Part shown: positions 8,561 to 17,371 of the stretch, in pieces
How the letters are laid out: each line of letters starts with the position of its first letter
Numbering within the stretch: the first letter of the stretch is position 1
From: Bacteroides salyersiae WAL 10018 = DSM 18765 = JCM 12988
GTDB lineage: Bacteria; Bacteroidota; Bacteroidia; Bacteroidales; Bacteroidaceae
DNA length: 64,000 nt
Assembly: GCF_000381365.1 (NCBI RefSeq)
Contig: NZ_KB905467.1
Coordinates: 1,177,278 to 1,241,277, forward strand
Direction of reading: 5' to 3'
Position numbers and translations under genes: made by a program
The notes under the pieces: generated by a model
Databases searched by the model: none
What the model saw: only the letters and a program-made list of their open reading frames with translations
Told to the model about the DNA's origin: nothing

Positions 8561-9643
8561 TTATTTTATTTTTATTGTTTCTACAGGTTGTTGTTTTACG
8601 ATGTCCATTGGCTTTGCCTGATAATGGACTTTGGTAAAATCGATTGTATTGAGATCGATACTACGGATTGCGCTATTATACATTGTGCGAAAATAGATTA
8701 TCCGGTTTGTCATATCTGTGGCTGAAGTCCATTGCGTTGCGCTGGGTATGTCACAGGGAACTTCTCCCGGTTTAAACTCTATTCCTATGGGAATGTCGAA
8801 ATTATTCAGAATTTGAAAACACTGGAGAACTGTTTTCAGAGGAGTGTCTTGTTGTGGAGCCGAAGTTTGATAGAAAGCGGCACGCACAAAACGTGACGGA
8901 GGAGTAACATCACCGGGAATACCTAAAAAGCCGCTTCCTGCACCAAAAGAGGATAATTCAATGTTTCCTAAATGTTGTACGGGAGCTGTACCCGGGAACA
9001 GGTTGACATAATTATTAAGATTGGTAAGTTGCCATTCGAAACCGGGAGAGTTTGTAAGTACACCTAACTTGTTCTCGTAAAACTCGGGAACTCTGTTAAT
9101 GATTTCAAGTACTAATTGATGGCCTGAAGTATCGGTAAATCGCCAATGAACGGTTGATGCACGTGGGTCGATGTTGATAATGCGAACCTTTTTAACGGCT
9201 TCTTTTACTTCATCCACCGTCTTGCATTTTCCCAATATCCAGGAAACGAGTTGCAGGTCGGATATGCTTTTCTCTTTTTCTGTAAAATCGTAATCCTGAT
9301 ATTTGCCATAATTGGGAAAATAAAATAATCCGGCAGAAAGCCCCGCTTCATTTAGTCCTTCGGCAACAAAATCTTTTTGTTCGACAGCAAATCCTACGTA
9401 TCCATAGCGGGATGTGAAAGTCATACCATTCATTCCGTCGGGAGTATATGACTGCTCGGTATGTCCTCGGGGTACGATGACGTACTGGCTGTTCAGATTA
9501 CTTCCGCCCCATTCGATGGTACGGGCTACAATGGTGGTTTCCCCTTTGCTTTTTAGAGTTATGCCTGTACAGGCCTTTGTTGGAAGAGAATAAATGAATT
9601 GGCCGGCAATGGCCACTAATACAATTGATAGCTTTGTTTTCAT
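8561..9643 (-). CDS. Exported linear amide C-N hydrolase, choloylglycine hydrolase (bile salt hydrolase) family
   Basis: 360 residues. A signal peptide (1-24) ends exactly before Cys25 (KA|CTGI), so removal of the signal exposes the N-terminal nucleophile Cys used by Ntn hydrolases. Arg41 lies 16 residues on, the spacing of the conserved Arg in bile salt hydrolases; the nearby acidic position is Glu44 rather than Asp. Also present are FVAEGLNEAGLSAGLFYFP, VLTNSPGFEWQLTNLNNY and GIPGDVTPPSRFVRAAF. The closest relatives I recall are Bacteroides periplasmic bile salt hydrolases, which deconjugate taurine- or glycine-bile acids. Substrate preference (bile salt versus other N-acyl amides) cannot be decided by eye. 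Monocistronic. Confidence 0.85.
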   Translation of the reverse strand: MKTKLSIVLVAIAGQFIYSLPTKACTGITLKSKGETTIVARTIEWGGSNLNSQYVIVPRGHTEQSYTPDGMNGMTFTSRYGYVGFAVEQKDFVAEGLNEAGLSAGLFYFPNYGKYQDYDFTEKEKSISDLQLVSWILGKCKTVDEVKEAVKKVRIINIDPRASTVHWRFTDTSGHQLVLEIINRVPEFYENKLGVLTNSPGFEWQLTNLNNYVNLFPGTAPVQHLGNIELSSFGAGSGFLGIPGDVTPPSRFVRAAFYQTSAPQQDTPLKTVLQCFQILNNFDIPIGIEFKPGEVPCDIPSATQWTSATDMTNRIIYFRTMYNSAIRSIDLNTIDFTKVHYQAKPMDIVKQQPVETIKIK

Positions 9644-9751
9644 GTTTACCTTTTTTTAAATAAACAAATGGGAAAAATATATGTTCGGTTGGATTTATAA
9701 CTTTTAGTGGAAGACTGGAGAGGGAAAATTAAAGCAGATTCTAAAAAACAG

Positions 9752-9785
9752 CGAGGGGATGTATTTTCACAAATACATCCCCTCG
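9752..9785 (-). terminator. Intrinsic terminator after the RRM gene
   Basis: A perfect 14-bp stem CGAGGGGATGTATT with a 6-nt loop, followed on the minus strand by GCTGTTTTTTAG. Confidence 0.85.
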
Positions 9786-9808
9786 GCAATTAATTTTATA
9801 TAAATGGA

Positions 9809-10054
9809 TTAGTTGCGAGGCAAAGCTTCTTTTACTACCATTGCGCGGCCTTCATATTCGGCACCATTCAGTTCTGAAATAACGTTCTTAGCTTCAGCGT
9901 CGTTCGGCATTTCAACAAATGCGAATCCTTTAGATTTACGAGTGTCGCGGTCGATAATCAGTTTTACTGAATCTACTGTTCCATACTCTTCCATTACTTG
10001 TCTCAGATCAGCTTCCTTAACACGATAGCTAAGGTTTCCAATGTACATGTTCAT
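9809..10054 (-). CDS. Single-RRM RNA-binding protein
   Basis: 81 residues from the ATG at 10054 (MNMYIGNL); the longer frame adds an implausible F/L/Y-rich leader. One RNA-recognition motif fills the protein: RNP2 is MYIGNL and RNP1 is KGFAFVEM. Bacteroidetes encode several such small RRM proteins, thought to act as global RNA chaperones in a phylum that lacks many classical ones. A leader of more than 100 nt lies between this gene and the peroxiredoxin terminator, allowing post-transcriptional control. Confidence 0.92.
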   Translation of the reverse strand: MNMYIGNLSYRVKEADLRQVMEEYGTVDSVKLIIDRDTRKSKGFAFVEMPNDAEAKNVISELNGAEYEGRAMVVKEALPRN

Positions 10055-10216
10055 AAAATACAAAAAATAAAAATTGATAAATAAAATTAGAAACAAGAGA
10101 AGTTTGAAATTAGATCTGAAATTCGACTGATTAGGTAGAAAGAAAGAGTAAAATAAAACAATCCTTTGTTTTCGGTTACAAATAACGTTATAATATTTGG
10201 ATTCTCAACTATAAAA

Positions 10217-10242
10217 GAGCATTTATTTTTCAATAAACGCCC
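10217..10242. terminator. Intrinsic terminator after the peroxiredoxin gene
   Basis: An 11-bp stem including two G-U pairs (GGGCGTTTATT with AATAAATGCTC in the minus transcript), flanked by CTTTTATAG on one side and CCCTTTTTCTT on the other. It can work in either direction. Confidence 0.7.
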
Positions 10243-10269
10243 TTTTTCTTACAATTTCTTTTTTATTGG

Positions 10270-10902
10270 TCAATGCTTGCTTAAATAATCGGCTACTCCG
10301 TCTTCGGTGGCTTTCATGGCATCTTTACCTTTTGACCAGTTGGCCGGGCAAACTTCACCATATTCTTCGAAGTGCTGTAAAGCGTCTACCATACGTAAAA
10401 CTTCATCCACATTACGTCCTAACGGGAGGTCGTTGATGACGCAATGACGTATGACACCTTCTTTGTCGATGAGAAATAATCCACGGAAGGCAACCGGAGC
10501 TCCGTCGCATATCCAATTACCGTTTTCATCGGGAGCATAGCTTCCTGCCAATACTCCGTAGCTTTCGGAAATCGATTTGGAGAAATCAGATACGATAGGA
10601 TATTTCACACCTTGAATGCCACCTTCATTTTTGGGCATTTGTAACCATGAGAAGTGCGAATATTCAGAGTCTACCGAGCAACCGACCAAAGCTACATTAC
10701 GTTTTTCAAATTCAGCAAGTTTCTCTTGAAAGGCATGCAATTCTGTAGGACATACGAAAGTAAAGTCCATCGGATAAAAGAAAAATACTACATATTTTTT
10801 TCCTTTATACCGGTCCAATGAGAAATTCTGAACGATTTCATGCCCATTGATTACAGCCGTGGCATTAAATTTCGGCGCTTGTTTTCCAATTAATGATCTC
10901 AT
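10270..10902 (-). CDS. 2-Cys peroxiredoxin (AhpC/Prx1 type)
   Basis: 210 residues. The peroxidatic Cys51 lies in PMDFTFVCPTE and the resolving Cys185 in GEVCPANW, which makes it a typical dimeric 2-Cys peroxiredoxin reducing H2O2 and organic peroxides. There is no signal peptide, so it is cytoplasmic. No ahpF-like reductase lies beside it, so it probably takes electrons from a thioredoxin-like system encoded elsewhere. Confidence 0.95.
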   Translation of the reverse strand: MRSLIGKQAPKFNATAVINGHEIVQNFSLDRYKGKKYVVFFFYPMDFTFVCPTELHAFQEKLAEFEKRNVALVGCSVDSEYSHFSWLQMPKNEGGIQGVKYPIVSDFSKSISESYGVLAGSYAPDENGNWICDGAPVAFRGLFLIDKEGVIRHCVINDLPLGRNVDEVLRMVDALQHFEEYGEVCPANWSKGKDAMKATEDGVADYLSKH

Positions 10903-10950
10903 AATGATCTATTTTTAGATGTTATTTAATGATTTGTATTGAAAAACAAA

Positions 10951-10991
10951 GCATCGTCAATCTTTGTTCATCGGTCAAAGATTAACGATGC
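10951..10991 (-). terminator. Intrinsic terminator after the acetyltransferase-nitrilase gene
   Basis: A 15-bp stem with one mismatch (GCATCGTTAATCTTT against AAAGATTGACGATGC in the minus transcript), followed by TTTGTTTTTC. Confidence 0.8.
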
Positions 10992-11012
10992 ATAATATTT
11001 TCGTAATAGCTG

Positions 11013-12545
11013 TTATTTCTTGAACCGCACTTCGTACAAATCACTTCTCCGATCTTTCAAATTGCGTACACTGCCGTATGTATGCAATTCATTCAGTAAG
11101 TCGAGATCTACATCCGATACAAGAATCATTTCGGTGTTGGGAGTTGCTTCGGCCCTTTTGCCATCTGTCGGGAAAGCAAAGTCGCAAGGAGTGAAGACTC
11201 CTGATTGTGCATATTGGATATCCATGTTGTGGACCCTCGGCAGATTGCCCACACTACCGGCAATAACCACGAAGCATTCGTTTTCTATGGCACGGGCCTG
11301 TGCACAAACCCGGACGCGTGAATAGGCATTCTGTGTATCGGTAAGGAAAGGGACGAATAATATTTGCATTCCTTGATCTGCCATCAAGCGGGATAACTCC
11401 GGAAATTCAACATCATAACAGATTAATACGCCTATTTTAGCGCAATCCGTATCGAATGTCTGCAATATTTTGCCACCACTCAATCCCCAACTTTTCATTT
11501 CATCGGGAGTTACATGCAACTTTTCATACATCTCGTAGCTACCATCGCGGCGGCAGAGATATCCTACATTATAGAGTAAGCCGTCTTCTTTGATTATCGG
11601 CATACTACCGGTGATGATGTTAATGTTGTAACTGATTGCCAGTTTGATAAACCGTTCTCGTATTTCCTGAGTATATTCAGCCAATCCACGGATGGCTTGT
11701 GATTCTCCTTTGTCATTAAATCTTGCCATTAACGGTGCATTAAAATACTCCGGAAACAATACAAAGTCACTTTTGTAGTCGGATACGGAATCTACAAAAA
11801 ATTCCACTTGCTCGAATAGGTCGTCCAAACTGTTGTAACTACGCATCTGCCATTGTACAAGCCCGACGCGAACGGTTGTTTTAGGTGATATATACTCTTG
11901 TGTAGGAGCTTGATAATAGATATTATCCCATTGTAGAAGGCAGGCAAAGTGTTTGGATTCCTCATCGTTTGGCAGGTAATTTTTCATGACTTTTCGTACG
12001 TGGAAGTCATTGGATAACTGAAATGTAAGTACAGGATCGTATATTTCTTTTTGCCGCACCTTATCAATGTATTCTTTCGGCCGTATTTTGTCGGCATATT
12101 TGTGATAGTTCGGAATACGTCCGCCGAACATGATGGCCTTCAGATTCAGTGTTTCGCATAGTTCCTTGCGGTATTCGTACATACGGCGTGCCAGTCGCAG
12201 TCCCCGGTAATCGGGGTGGATAAACACTTCAATGCCATAAAGGATATTACCATCGGGATTGTGCGTGTCGAAAGTTTCCTTTCCGGTCACTTGTGCATAG
12301 GTATGGTCGTTTTTCACTTTATCATAGTCAAGGATGATCGAAAGTGCACAGCCCACTATTTTTTCGTCAACCACTGTCACAATCTGGCCTTCCGGGAAAA
12401 TTTTGATAAGTTTTTCAATTTGTTTATGTGTCCAGAATACATCACTTCCGTCAGAATATACACGTTTGAATGACTGGGAGAGTTGGGTATAATCTTCTAT
12501 TTGCAGATTTCGAATTTGTACTTTATTAATTTTAAGAGACTCCAT
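11013..12545 (-). CDS. GNAT acetyltransferase fused to a carbon-nitrogen hydrolase (nitrilase superfamily)
   Basis: 510 residues in two domains. An N-terminal GNAT fold (about 5-195) has IFPEGQIVTVVDEKIVGCAL and HPDYRGLRLARRMYEYR, the acetyl-CoA pyrophosphate loop region. A C-terminal nitrilase-type amidase (about 225-508) has the Glu-Lys-Cys triad in VLFPEYFNAP, YEKLHVTPDE and GVLICYDVEFPEL. Such fusions are known in bacteria, but their substrates are not; an N-acyl or amide metabolite handled by both halves is a reasonable inference. It has its own terminator and a free-standing promoter region. Confidence 0.9.
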   Translation of the reverse strand: MESLKINKVQIRNLQIEDYTQLSQSFKRVYSDGSDVFWTHKQIEKLIKIFPEGQIVTVVDEKIVGCALSIILDYDKVKNDHTYAQVTGKETFDTHNPDGNILYGIEVFIHPDYRGLRLARRMYEYRKELCETLNLKAIMFGGRIPNYHKYADKIRPKEYIDKVRQKEIYDPVLTFQLSNDFHVRKVMKNYLPNDEESKHFACLLQWDNIYYQAPTQEYISPKTTVRVGLVQWQMRSYNSLDDLFEQVEFFVDSVSDYKSDFVLFPEYFNAPLMARFNDKGESQAIRGLAEYTQEIRERFIKLAISYNINIITGSMPIIKEDGLLYNVGYLCRRDGSYEMYEKLHVTPDEMKSWGLSGGKILQTFDTDCAKIGVLICYDVEFPELSRLMADQGMQILFVPFLTDTQNAYSRVRVCAQARAIENECFVVIAGSVGNLPRVHNMDIQYAQSGVFTPCDFAFPTDGKRAEATPNTEMILVSDVDLDLLNELHTYGSVRNLKDRRSDLYEVRFKK

Positions 12546-12665
12546 AATAATAAGATTATTTTAAAAAGATGTTGCAAAGGTAAAGTTTATCTATATAAGT
12601 TGTTTTAAAAGGATAGGGCTTTTAATTTTTTATGTTGTGTTTGCATATTGTTTATAAACGAAGCA

Positions 12666-12710
12666 GTCGCCTATCACTGTCAAAAAATACTTTGAACAGA
12701 GATAAGCGAC
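12666..12710 (-). terminator. Hairpin downstream of xylE
   Basis: A 15-bp imperfect stem (GTCGCCTATCACTGT / ACAGAGATAAGCGAC on the plus strand) with a 15-nt loop. The following T-run is weak, so termination here is inferred from its place at the end of the xyl operon. Confidence 0.6.
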
Positions 12711-12763
12711 CGTTTCATTTATATATTCCTATTTTAGCCGGCCTATGACGGCGTAAAGGATCT

Positions 12764-14218
12764 TTATTTCCTTTTTTTCCAGAGTTTACTCATGTCTTCC
12801 AGTGTTTTACCTTTCGTTTCCGGTACCCAACGCCATACAAAGATGGCAGCAATTACACAGATAACTCCGTAAAGGCTGTATGCGAACATCGGACTGAAAT
12901 CGTAGAGCGCAGGGAAAGTAGAAGATATAATGTAATTGAATATCCACTGGAATGCTACGGCAATGGCAACCGCTTTGCCGCGAATCGTATTAGGGAATAT
13001 TTCTGCAATAAGTACCCAGCAGATTGGTCCCCATGACATCATAAAGAATGCAGCATAAACAATTACCGACAATACGGGGAAGATGCCTTTAATGGCCATG
13101 CTGTCGCACAAAGCTACTGCAAAGGCACCGAAAGCCATACCGATAGAACCGACGATTAATAACGGTTTACGTCCGAATTTGTCAACTGTAAAGATGGCAA
13201 CCAATGTAAAGACGATATTTACTATACCCATGATCACTGTCTGCATCATACCACCACCCTCAGCACCGGCATTTTCAAAGATACGCGGAGCATAATAAAG
13301 TACGGCATTGATACCAATAGCCTGCTGGAACACAGAGAGTAAGATACCGATTACAATAACCGCCACACCGTAAGTAAACAGTTTCTCTGTTTTTTCCTGG
13401 GAAGTAGCTTTGATTTCTGCCAGAATCTCTTTTGCTTTTGCTGCACCGTTTACTTTCTCTAATATAGAGTAGGCTTTTTGATCCTGATCGATCATCACCA
13501 GATAGCGGGGAGTCTTAGGAACAAAGAACAGCAGTAAACCGAACATGGCAGCCGGGAAAGCTTCGGAACCGAACATATAGCGCCAACCTTCATATACCGA
13601 CCACATATCTGATGCGCCATTGACGGAGAGAACACCCGTGACGGCATCTTTGTCGATAATCGGATTCTGATGGTCGCCCAAAATCATGTAGTTCACAAAG
13701 TATACTACCAACATACCGAAGATAATGGCAAACTGGTTACACGAAACCAGCGTTCCGCGAATGTTGGAGGGTGCAATCTCTGCAATATACATCGGACAAA
13801 CAGCCGAAGCAAGCCCTACTCCGATACCTCCGAGCACGCGATACAGATTGAATGCAATGAGCAGATTCATATCGGCTTTTCCATATTCGAAAAACAGGAA
13901 TTCCGGATAATAAGAACCTAATGCGGAAAGAAAGAAAAGTACGGCAGCCAGTCGCAATGAATTGCGACGTCCCAAACGGGAAGCAAAGATGCCGGAAAGC
14001 GCGCCACCAAGAACGCAGCCTATCAGAGCACTTGAAGAAGTGATGCCGTGCATAACCTTGTCATACTGGAAATCGGTTGCCGTGAGGAAGAAGGCTTCGA
14101 GCCCTTTCTCTGCACCGGAGATTACTGCGGTGTCGTACCCGAACAGCAATCCACCCAGAATGGCTACTGATGTTATGGAATATAGGTAGAGTTTACTACC
14201 GTTGTCTGTATTTGTCAT
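12764..14218 (-). CDS. xylE: D-xylose:H+ symporter (MFS sugar porter)
   Basis: 484 residues with 12 predicted membrane segments. Sugar-porter signatures are GRRNSLRLAAV after helix 2, the PMYIAEIAPSNIRGTLVS region after helix 4, QQAIGINAVLYYAPRIF in helix 7, DKFGRKPLL, and the C-terminal PETKGKTLEDM. It is the last gene of the xylose operon, 202 bp after xylA, separated by a large repeat-built hairpin (14239-14418). The placement directly behind xylose isomerase and xylulokinase supports xylose as substrate. Confidence 0.93.
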   Translation of the reverse strand: MTNTDNGSKLYLYSITSVAILGGLLFGYDTAVISGAEKGLEAFFLTATDFQYDKVMHGITSSSALIGCVLGGALSGIFASRLGRRNSLRLAAVLFFLSALGSYYPEFLFFEYGKADMNLLIAFNLYRVLGGIGVGLASAVCPMYIAEIAPSNIRGTLVSCNQFAIIFGMLVVYFVNYMILGDHQNPIIDKDAVTGVLSVNGASDMWSVYEGWRYMFGSEAFPAAMFGLLLFFVPKTPRYLVMIDQDQKAYSILEKVNGAAKAKEILAEIKATSQEKTEKLFTYGVAVIVIGILLSVFQQAIGINAVLYYAPRIFENAGAEGGGMMQTVIMGIVNIVFTLVAIFTVDKFGRKPLLIVGSIGMAFGAFAVALCDSMAIKGIFPVLSVIVYAAFFMMSWGPICWVLIAEIFPNTIRGKAVAIAVAFQWIFNYIISSTFPALYDFSPMFAYSLYGVICVIAAIFVWRWVPETKGKTLEDMSKLWKKRK

Positions 14219-14238
14219 GATAATAAGATTATAATTTT

Positions 14239-14418
14239 AGTAGTCAAGCAGTAAGTAGATAAGTAGTAAGTAGTCGAGTAGTAAGTAGTTAAGTAGTAAG
14301 TAGATAAATGATCAAAGTAATCAAAAGAATAAAACGAAAATTTTACAGTTACAAATCTATCCTACTTAACTACTTACTACTTGACTACTTAACTACTAAA
14401 ATCACTTACTACTAAAAT
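14239..14418. repeat. Imperfect inverted repeat built from AAGTAGTAAGTAGT units
   Basis: The left arm (14239-14307) repeats AGTAAGTAGT-type units about five times and the right arm (14360-14418) carries the complement (ACTACTTACTACTTGACTAC). The two can form a long hairpin in the xylA-xylE spacer. The units are low-complexity variants with T, G or C substitutions, as in slipped short tandem repeats. It may stabilise the 3' end of xylA mRNA or reduce xylE expression. Confidence 0.75.
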
Positions 14419-14420
14419 CA

Positions 14421-15737
14421 CTAACAATACATATTTACAATTGCTTCATACAATTCTTGTTTGCCACTGGTCTGTTTCGGTTCGCCGTTTGCTTTTGCAT
14501 AAGCAACCAAGTCTTCTAAAGACAATTTGCCTTCTTCGAAATCCTTACCTTTACCGCCATCGAATGAAGCGTAGCGGTCGGCCAGCATCTTTTTGTATGG
14601 AGATTCGTTCAGCAGATTGGCTGCACTTTCAAGAGCACGGGCCATTGCATCCATACCGGCGATGTGGGCAATGAAGATGTCTTCCAGATCGGTAGAGTTG
14701 CGGCGGGTTTTGGCATCGAAGTTTGTACCGCCGTTACCCAATCCGTCGTTGCGGATAATCTGCATCATAGCCTGTGTCAGTTCATAGTTGTCGATGGGGA
14801 ACTGGTCTGTATCCCAGCCATTCTGATAGTCACCACGATTGGCGTCGATAGAGCCCAGCATGCCGTTGTCTACAGCTACAGCTAATTCATGTTCGAAAGT
14901 ATGGCCTGCCAATGTGGCGTGGTTTACTTCGATGTTCACTTTGAAATCTTTGTCCAGTCCGTGAGCTTTCAGGAAGCCGATAACGGTTTCTGTATCTGCA
15001 TCATACTGGTGTTTGGTCGGTTCCATCGGTTTCGGTTCGATAAGGAATGTACCTTTGAAGCCACGGGCACGAGCATAATCGCGGGCGATAGTCAGCATTT
15101 GTGCCAAGTGTTCTTTTTCGCGTTTCTGATCTGTATTCAGCAATGACATATATCCTTCGCGTCCTCCCCAGAACACGTAGTTAGAACCACCTAATTCGAT
15201 GGTTGCGTCGATTGCATTTTTTATTTGAACAGCAGCGCGTGCCACTACATCGAAATCGGGATTGGTTGCAGCACCGTTCATATAACGTGCATGACCGAAT
15301 ACGTTGGCTGTACCCCACAACAGTTTGATTCCTGTTTCTGCCTGTTTTTGTTTAGCGTAAGCAACGATTTCTTTCAGATTGGCTTCGTATTCTTCAATCG
15401 TATCGGCTTCTGTCACCAAGTCTACATCGTGGAAGCAGTAATATTCGATGCCCATTTTCTGCATGAATTCGAAACCGGCATCCATTTTGTTTTTTGCAGC
15501 CTGCACGGGGTTGTTGTCGCCATTCCAGGGGAATTGTTTAGTACCGCCTCCAAACTGATCGCCGCCTTCTGCACAGAGAGTGTGCCACCATGCCATAGCG
15601 AACTTCAGCCAGTCTTTCATCTTTTTACCATTGATCACCTTCTCAGCATCGTAGTAACGGAATGCCATCGGGTTCTTACTATCTTTACCTTCAAATTTAA
15701 TCTTTCCTATTCCGGGAAAATACTCTTTTGTTGCCAT
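14421..15737 (-). CDS. xylA: Xylose isomerase
   Basis: 438 residues, the usual length. Family signatures are YYCFHDVDLV (active-site His region), YVFWGGREGYMSLLNT, FLIEPKPMEPTKHQYD (metal-binding Glu), VNHATLAGHTFEHEL and GSIDANRGDYQNGWDTDQFP (metal-binding Asp/His). It interconverts D-xylose and D-xylulose with two divalent metals. It is the third gene of the operon after the Nudix regulator and xylulokinase, 79 bp behind xylB. Confidence 0.98.
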   Translation of the reverse strand: MATKEYFPGIGKIKFEGKDSKNPMAFRYYDAEKVINGKKMKDWLKFAMAWWHTLCAEGGDQFGGGTKQFPWNGDNNPVQAAKNKMDAGFEFMQKMGIEYYCFHDVDLVTEADTIEEYEANLKEIVAYAKQKQAETGIKLLWGTANVFGHARYMNGAATNPDFDVVARAAVQIKNAIDATIELGGSNYVFWGGREGYMSLLNTDQKREKEHLAQMLTIARDYARARGFKGTFLIEPKPMEPTKHQYDADTETVIGFLKAHGLDKDFKVNIEVNHATLAGHTFEHELAVAVDNGMLGSIDANRGDYQNGWDTDQFPIDNYELTQAMMQIIRNDGLGNGGTNFDAKTRRNSTDLEDIFIAHIAGMDAMARALESAANLLNESPYKKMLADRYASFDGGKGKDFEEGKLSLEDLVAYAKANGEPKQTSGKQELYEAIVNMYC

Positions 15738-15816
15738 AATTTAAATAATTGATTTATGTGGTGAGCTTGCTCTGACAAGTAACTCACACACGGGGTTTAT
15801 ACTTTGTTTCTTTAGA

Positions 15817-17307
15817 TTATTTGTTCATTGATTGTTCAAGGCAGAATTTCCAACGTTCATAGGCGTCGGCATATTCCTGTTGTCTGGCGGCATCCGGTTC
15901 GATGACTTCCAGTTTCTCCAAAGTGGCAAATGCTTCATTGTTGTTTTTGTAGATACCTGCTCCGATACCTGCTCCTTTGGCAGCACCGACAGAACCGTCT
16001 GTGTCGTACAACTCGATAGTAGCTCCTGTCACTCCTGCCAGTGTGGTGCGGAAGATAGGGCTTAAAAACATGTTTGCTTGTCCGGCATGAATCTTTTGTA
16101 CGGGGATTCCCATTTTTTCCATGATGTCGATGCCGTATTTAAAGGAGAATACGATTCCTTCTTGTGCCGCACGAATGATATGGTGTTTGCCGTGGGTATT
16201 AAAATCCAATCCGCGGATGCTACAACCGATTTCTTTATTGCACAACATACGTTCCGCGCCGTTACCAAAGGGCAGAATGCTAAGTCCGGCACTTCCGACG
16301 GGCGCTGTTGCTGCGAGCACGTTCATGTCATTGTAAGAGATACCTTCGGGGGCGACATTGCGTTTTACCCATGAATTCAGAATGCCGGTTCCGTTGATGC
16401 AGAGCAGTACTCCCAGGCGGGTTTGTTCGGTGCTATGGTTGACATGAGCAAAGGTATTGACGCGTGATTGCGGGTCATAGTTCACTTCACCGTTTACACC
16501 ATATACTACTCCCGAAGTTCCGGCGGTCGATGCGATTTCTCCCGGATTGAACACATTCAGTGAGAGTGCATTGTTGGGTTGGTCACCTGCGCGGTAAGTG
16601 ATAGGTGTACCTTCCTTCAATCCTAATTCTTTTGCCGCAGCGGCATTTACGCGTCCTTGCTCTGCGAAAGTCGGTTTGATGTCGGCAATCAGTGATTCAT
16701 CGAAACCATAATATTTCATTAGAAAATCAGCAATCCGGTTGTTTTTGAAATCCCAGAATATGCCTTCCGAAAGCCCTTCTACGGTCGTGCAGATGTCTCC
16801 GCTCAGTTTCATGGCGATGTAATCGCCCGGAAGCATAATCTTGTATATCTGTTCGTAGATGGCCGGTTCGTTTTCTTTGATCCATGCTAATTTGGAGGCA
16901 GTGAAATTGCCCGGAGAGTTCAACAGGTGCGAAAGACATTGCTCCTCTCCTATGGTTTCGAATGCTTTTTGTCCGTAGGGAACGGCACGTGAGTCACACC
17001 AGATAATAGCCGGACGAAGCACTTTTTGATTCTTGTTTACGCATACCAATCCGTGCATCTGATAAGAGATACCGATTGCTTTGATCTCGGCAGCATCCAC
17101 TCCCGATTCCGTCATAATAGCTTGGGTGGATAACTTGAGGTTCTCCCACCAATTTTCCGGTTCTTGTTCGGCCCAGCCCGGATGAACAGCAATAATATTT
17201 GCTTCGGTTTTCGGGAAGAATGCCGACGATACGCATTTGCCCGTTTCTGCATTTACCAGACTCGCTTTTACAGACGAGCTACCTATGTCATAACCTAATA
17301 GATACAT
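15817..17307 (-). CDS. xylB: Xylulokinase (FGGY family)
   Basis: 496 residues. The N-terminal actin-like ATPase domain starts MYLLGYDIGSSSVKASL; SYQMHGLVCV and PAIIWCDSRA follow. The second domain has GDQPNNALS and the ATP-binding STAGTSGVVYGV, then AAQEGIVFSFKYGIDIM, AGQANMFLSPIFRTTLA and GSVGAAKGAGIGAG. It phosphorylates D-xylulose to xylulose 5-phosphate for the pentose phosphate pathway. It lies between the regulator and xylA in a four-gene operon. Confidence 0.97.
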   Translation of the reverse strand: MYLLGYDIGSSSVKASLVNAETGKCVSSAFFPKTEANIIAVHPGWAEQEPENWWENLKLSTQAIMTESGVDAAEIKAIGISYQMHGLVCVNKNQKVLRPAIIWCDSRAVPYGQKAFETIGEEQCLSHLLNSPGNFTASKLAWIKENEPAIYEQIYKIMLPGDYIAMKLSGDICTTVEGLSEGIFWDFKNNRIADFLMKYYGFDESLIADIKPTFAEQGRVNAAAAKELGLKEGTPITYRAGDQPNNALSLNVFNPGEIASTAGTSGVVYGVNGEVNYDPQSRVNTFAHVNHSTEQTRLGVLLCINGTGILNSWVKRNVAPEGISYNDMNVLAATAPVGSAGLSILPFGNGAERMLCNKEIGCSIRGLDFNTHGKHHIIRAAQEGIVFSFKYGIDIMEKMGIPVQKIHAGQANMFLSPIFRTTLAGVTGATIELYDTDGSVGAAKGAGIGAGIYKNNNEAFATLEKLEVIEPDAARQQEYADAYERWKFCLEQSMNK

Positions 17308-17371
17308 GATGTTGATTTATGAATTATAATTTATGAACATGAAAAGAGGAATATGATTTATACAATCCTTT

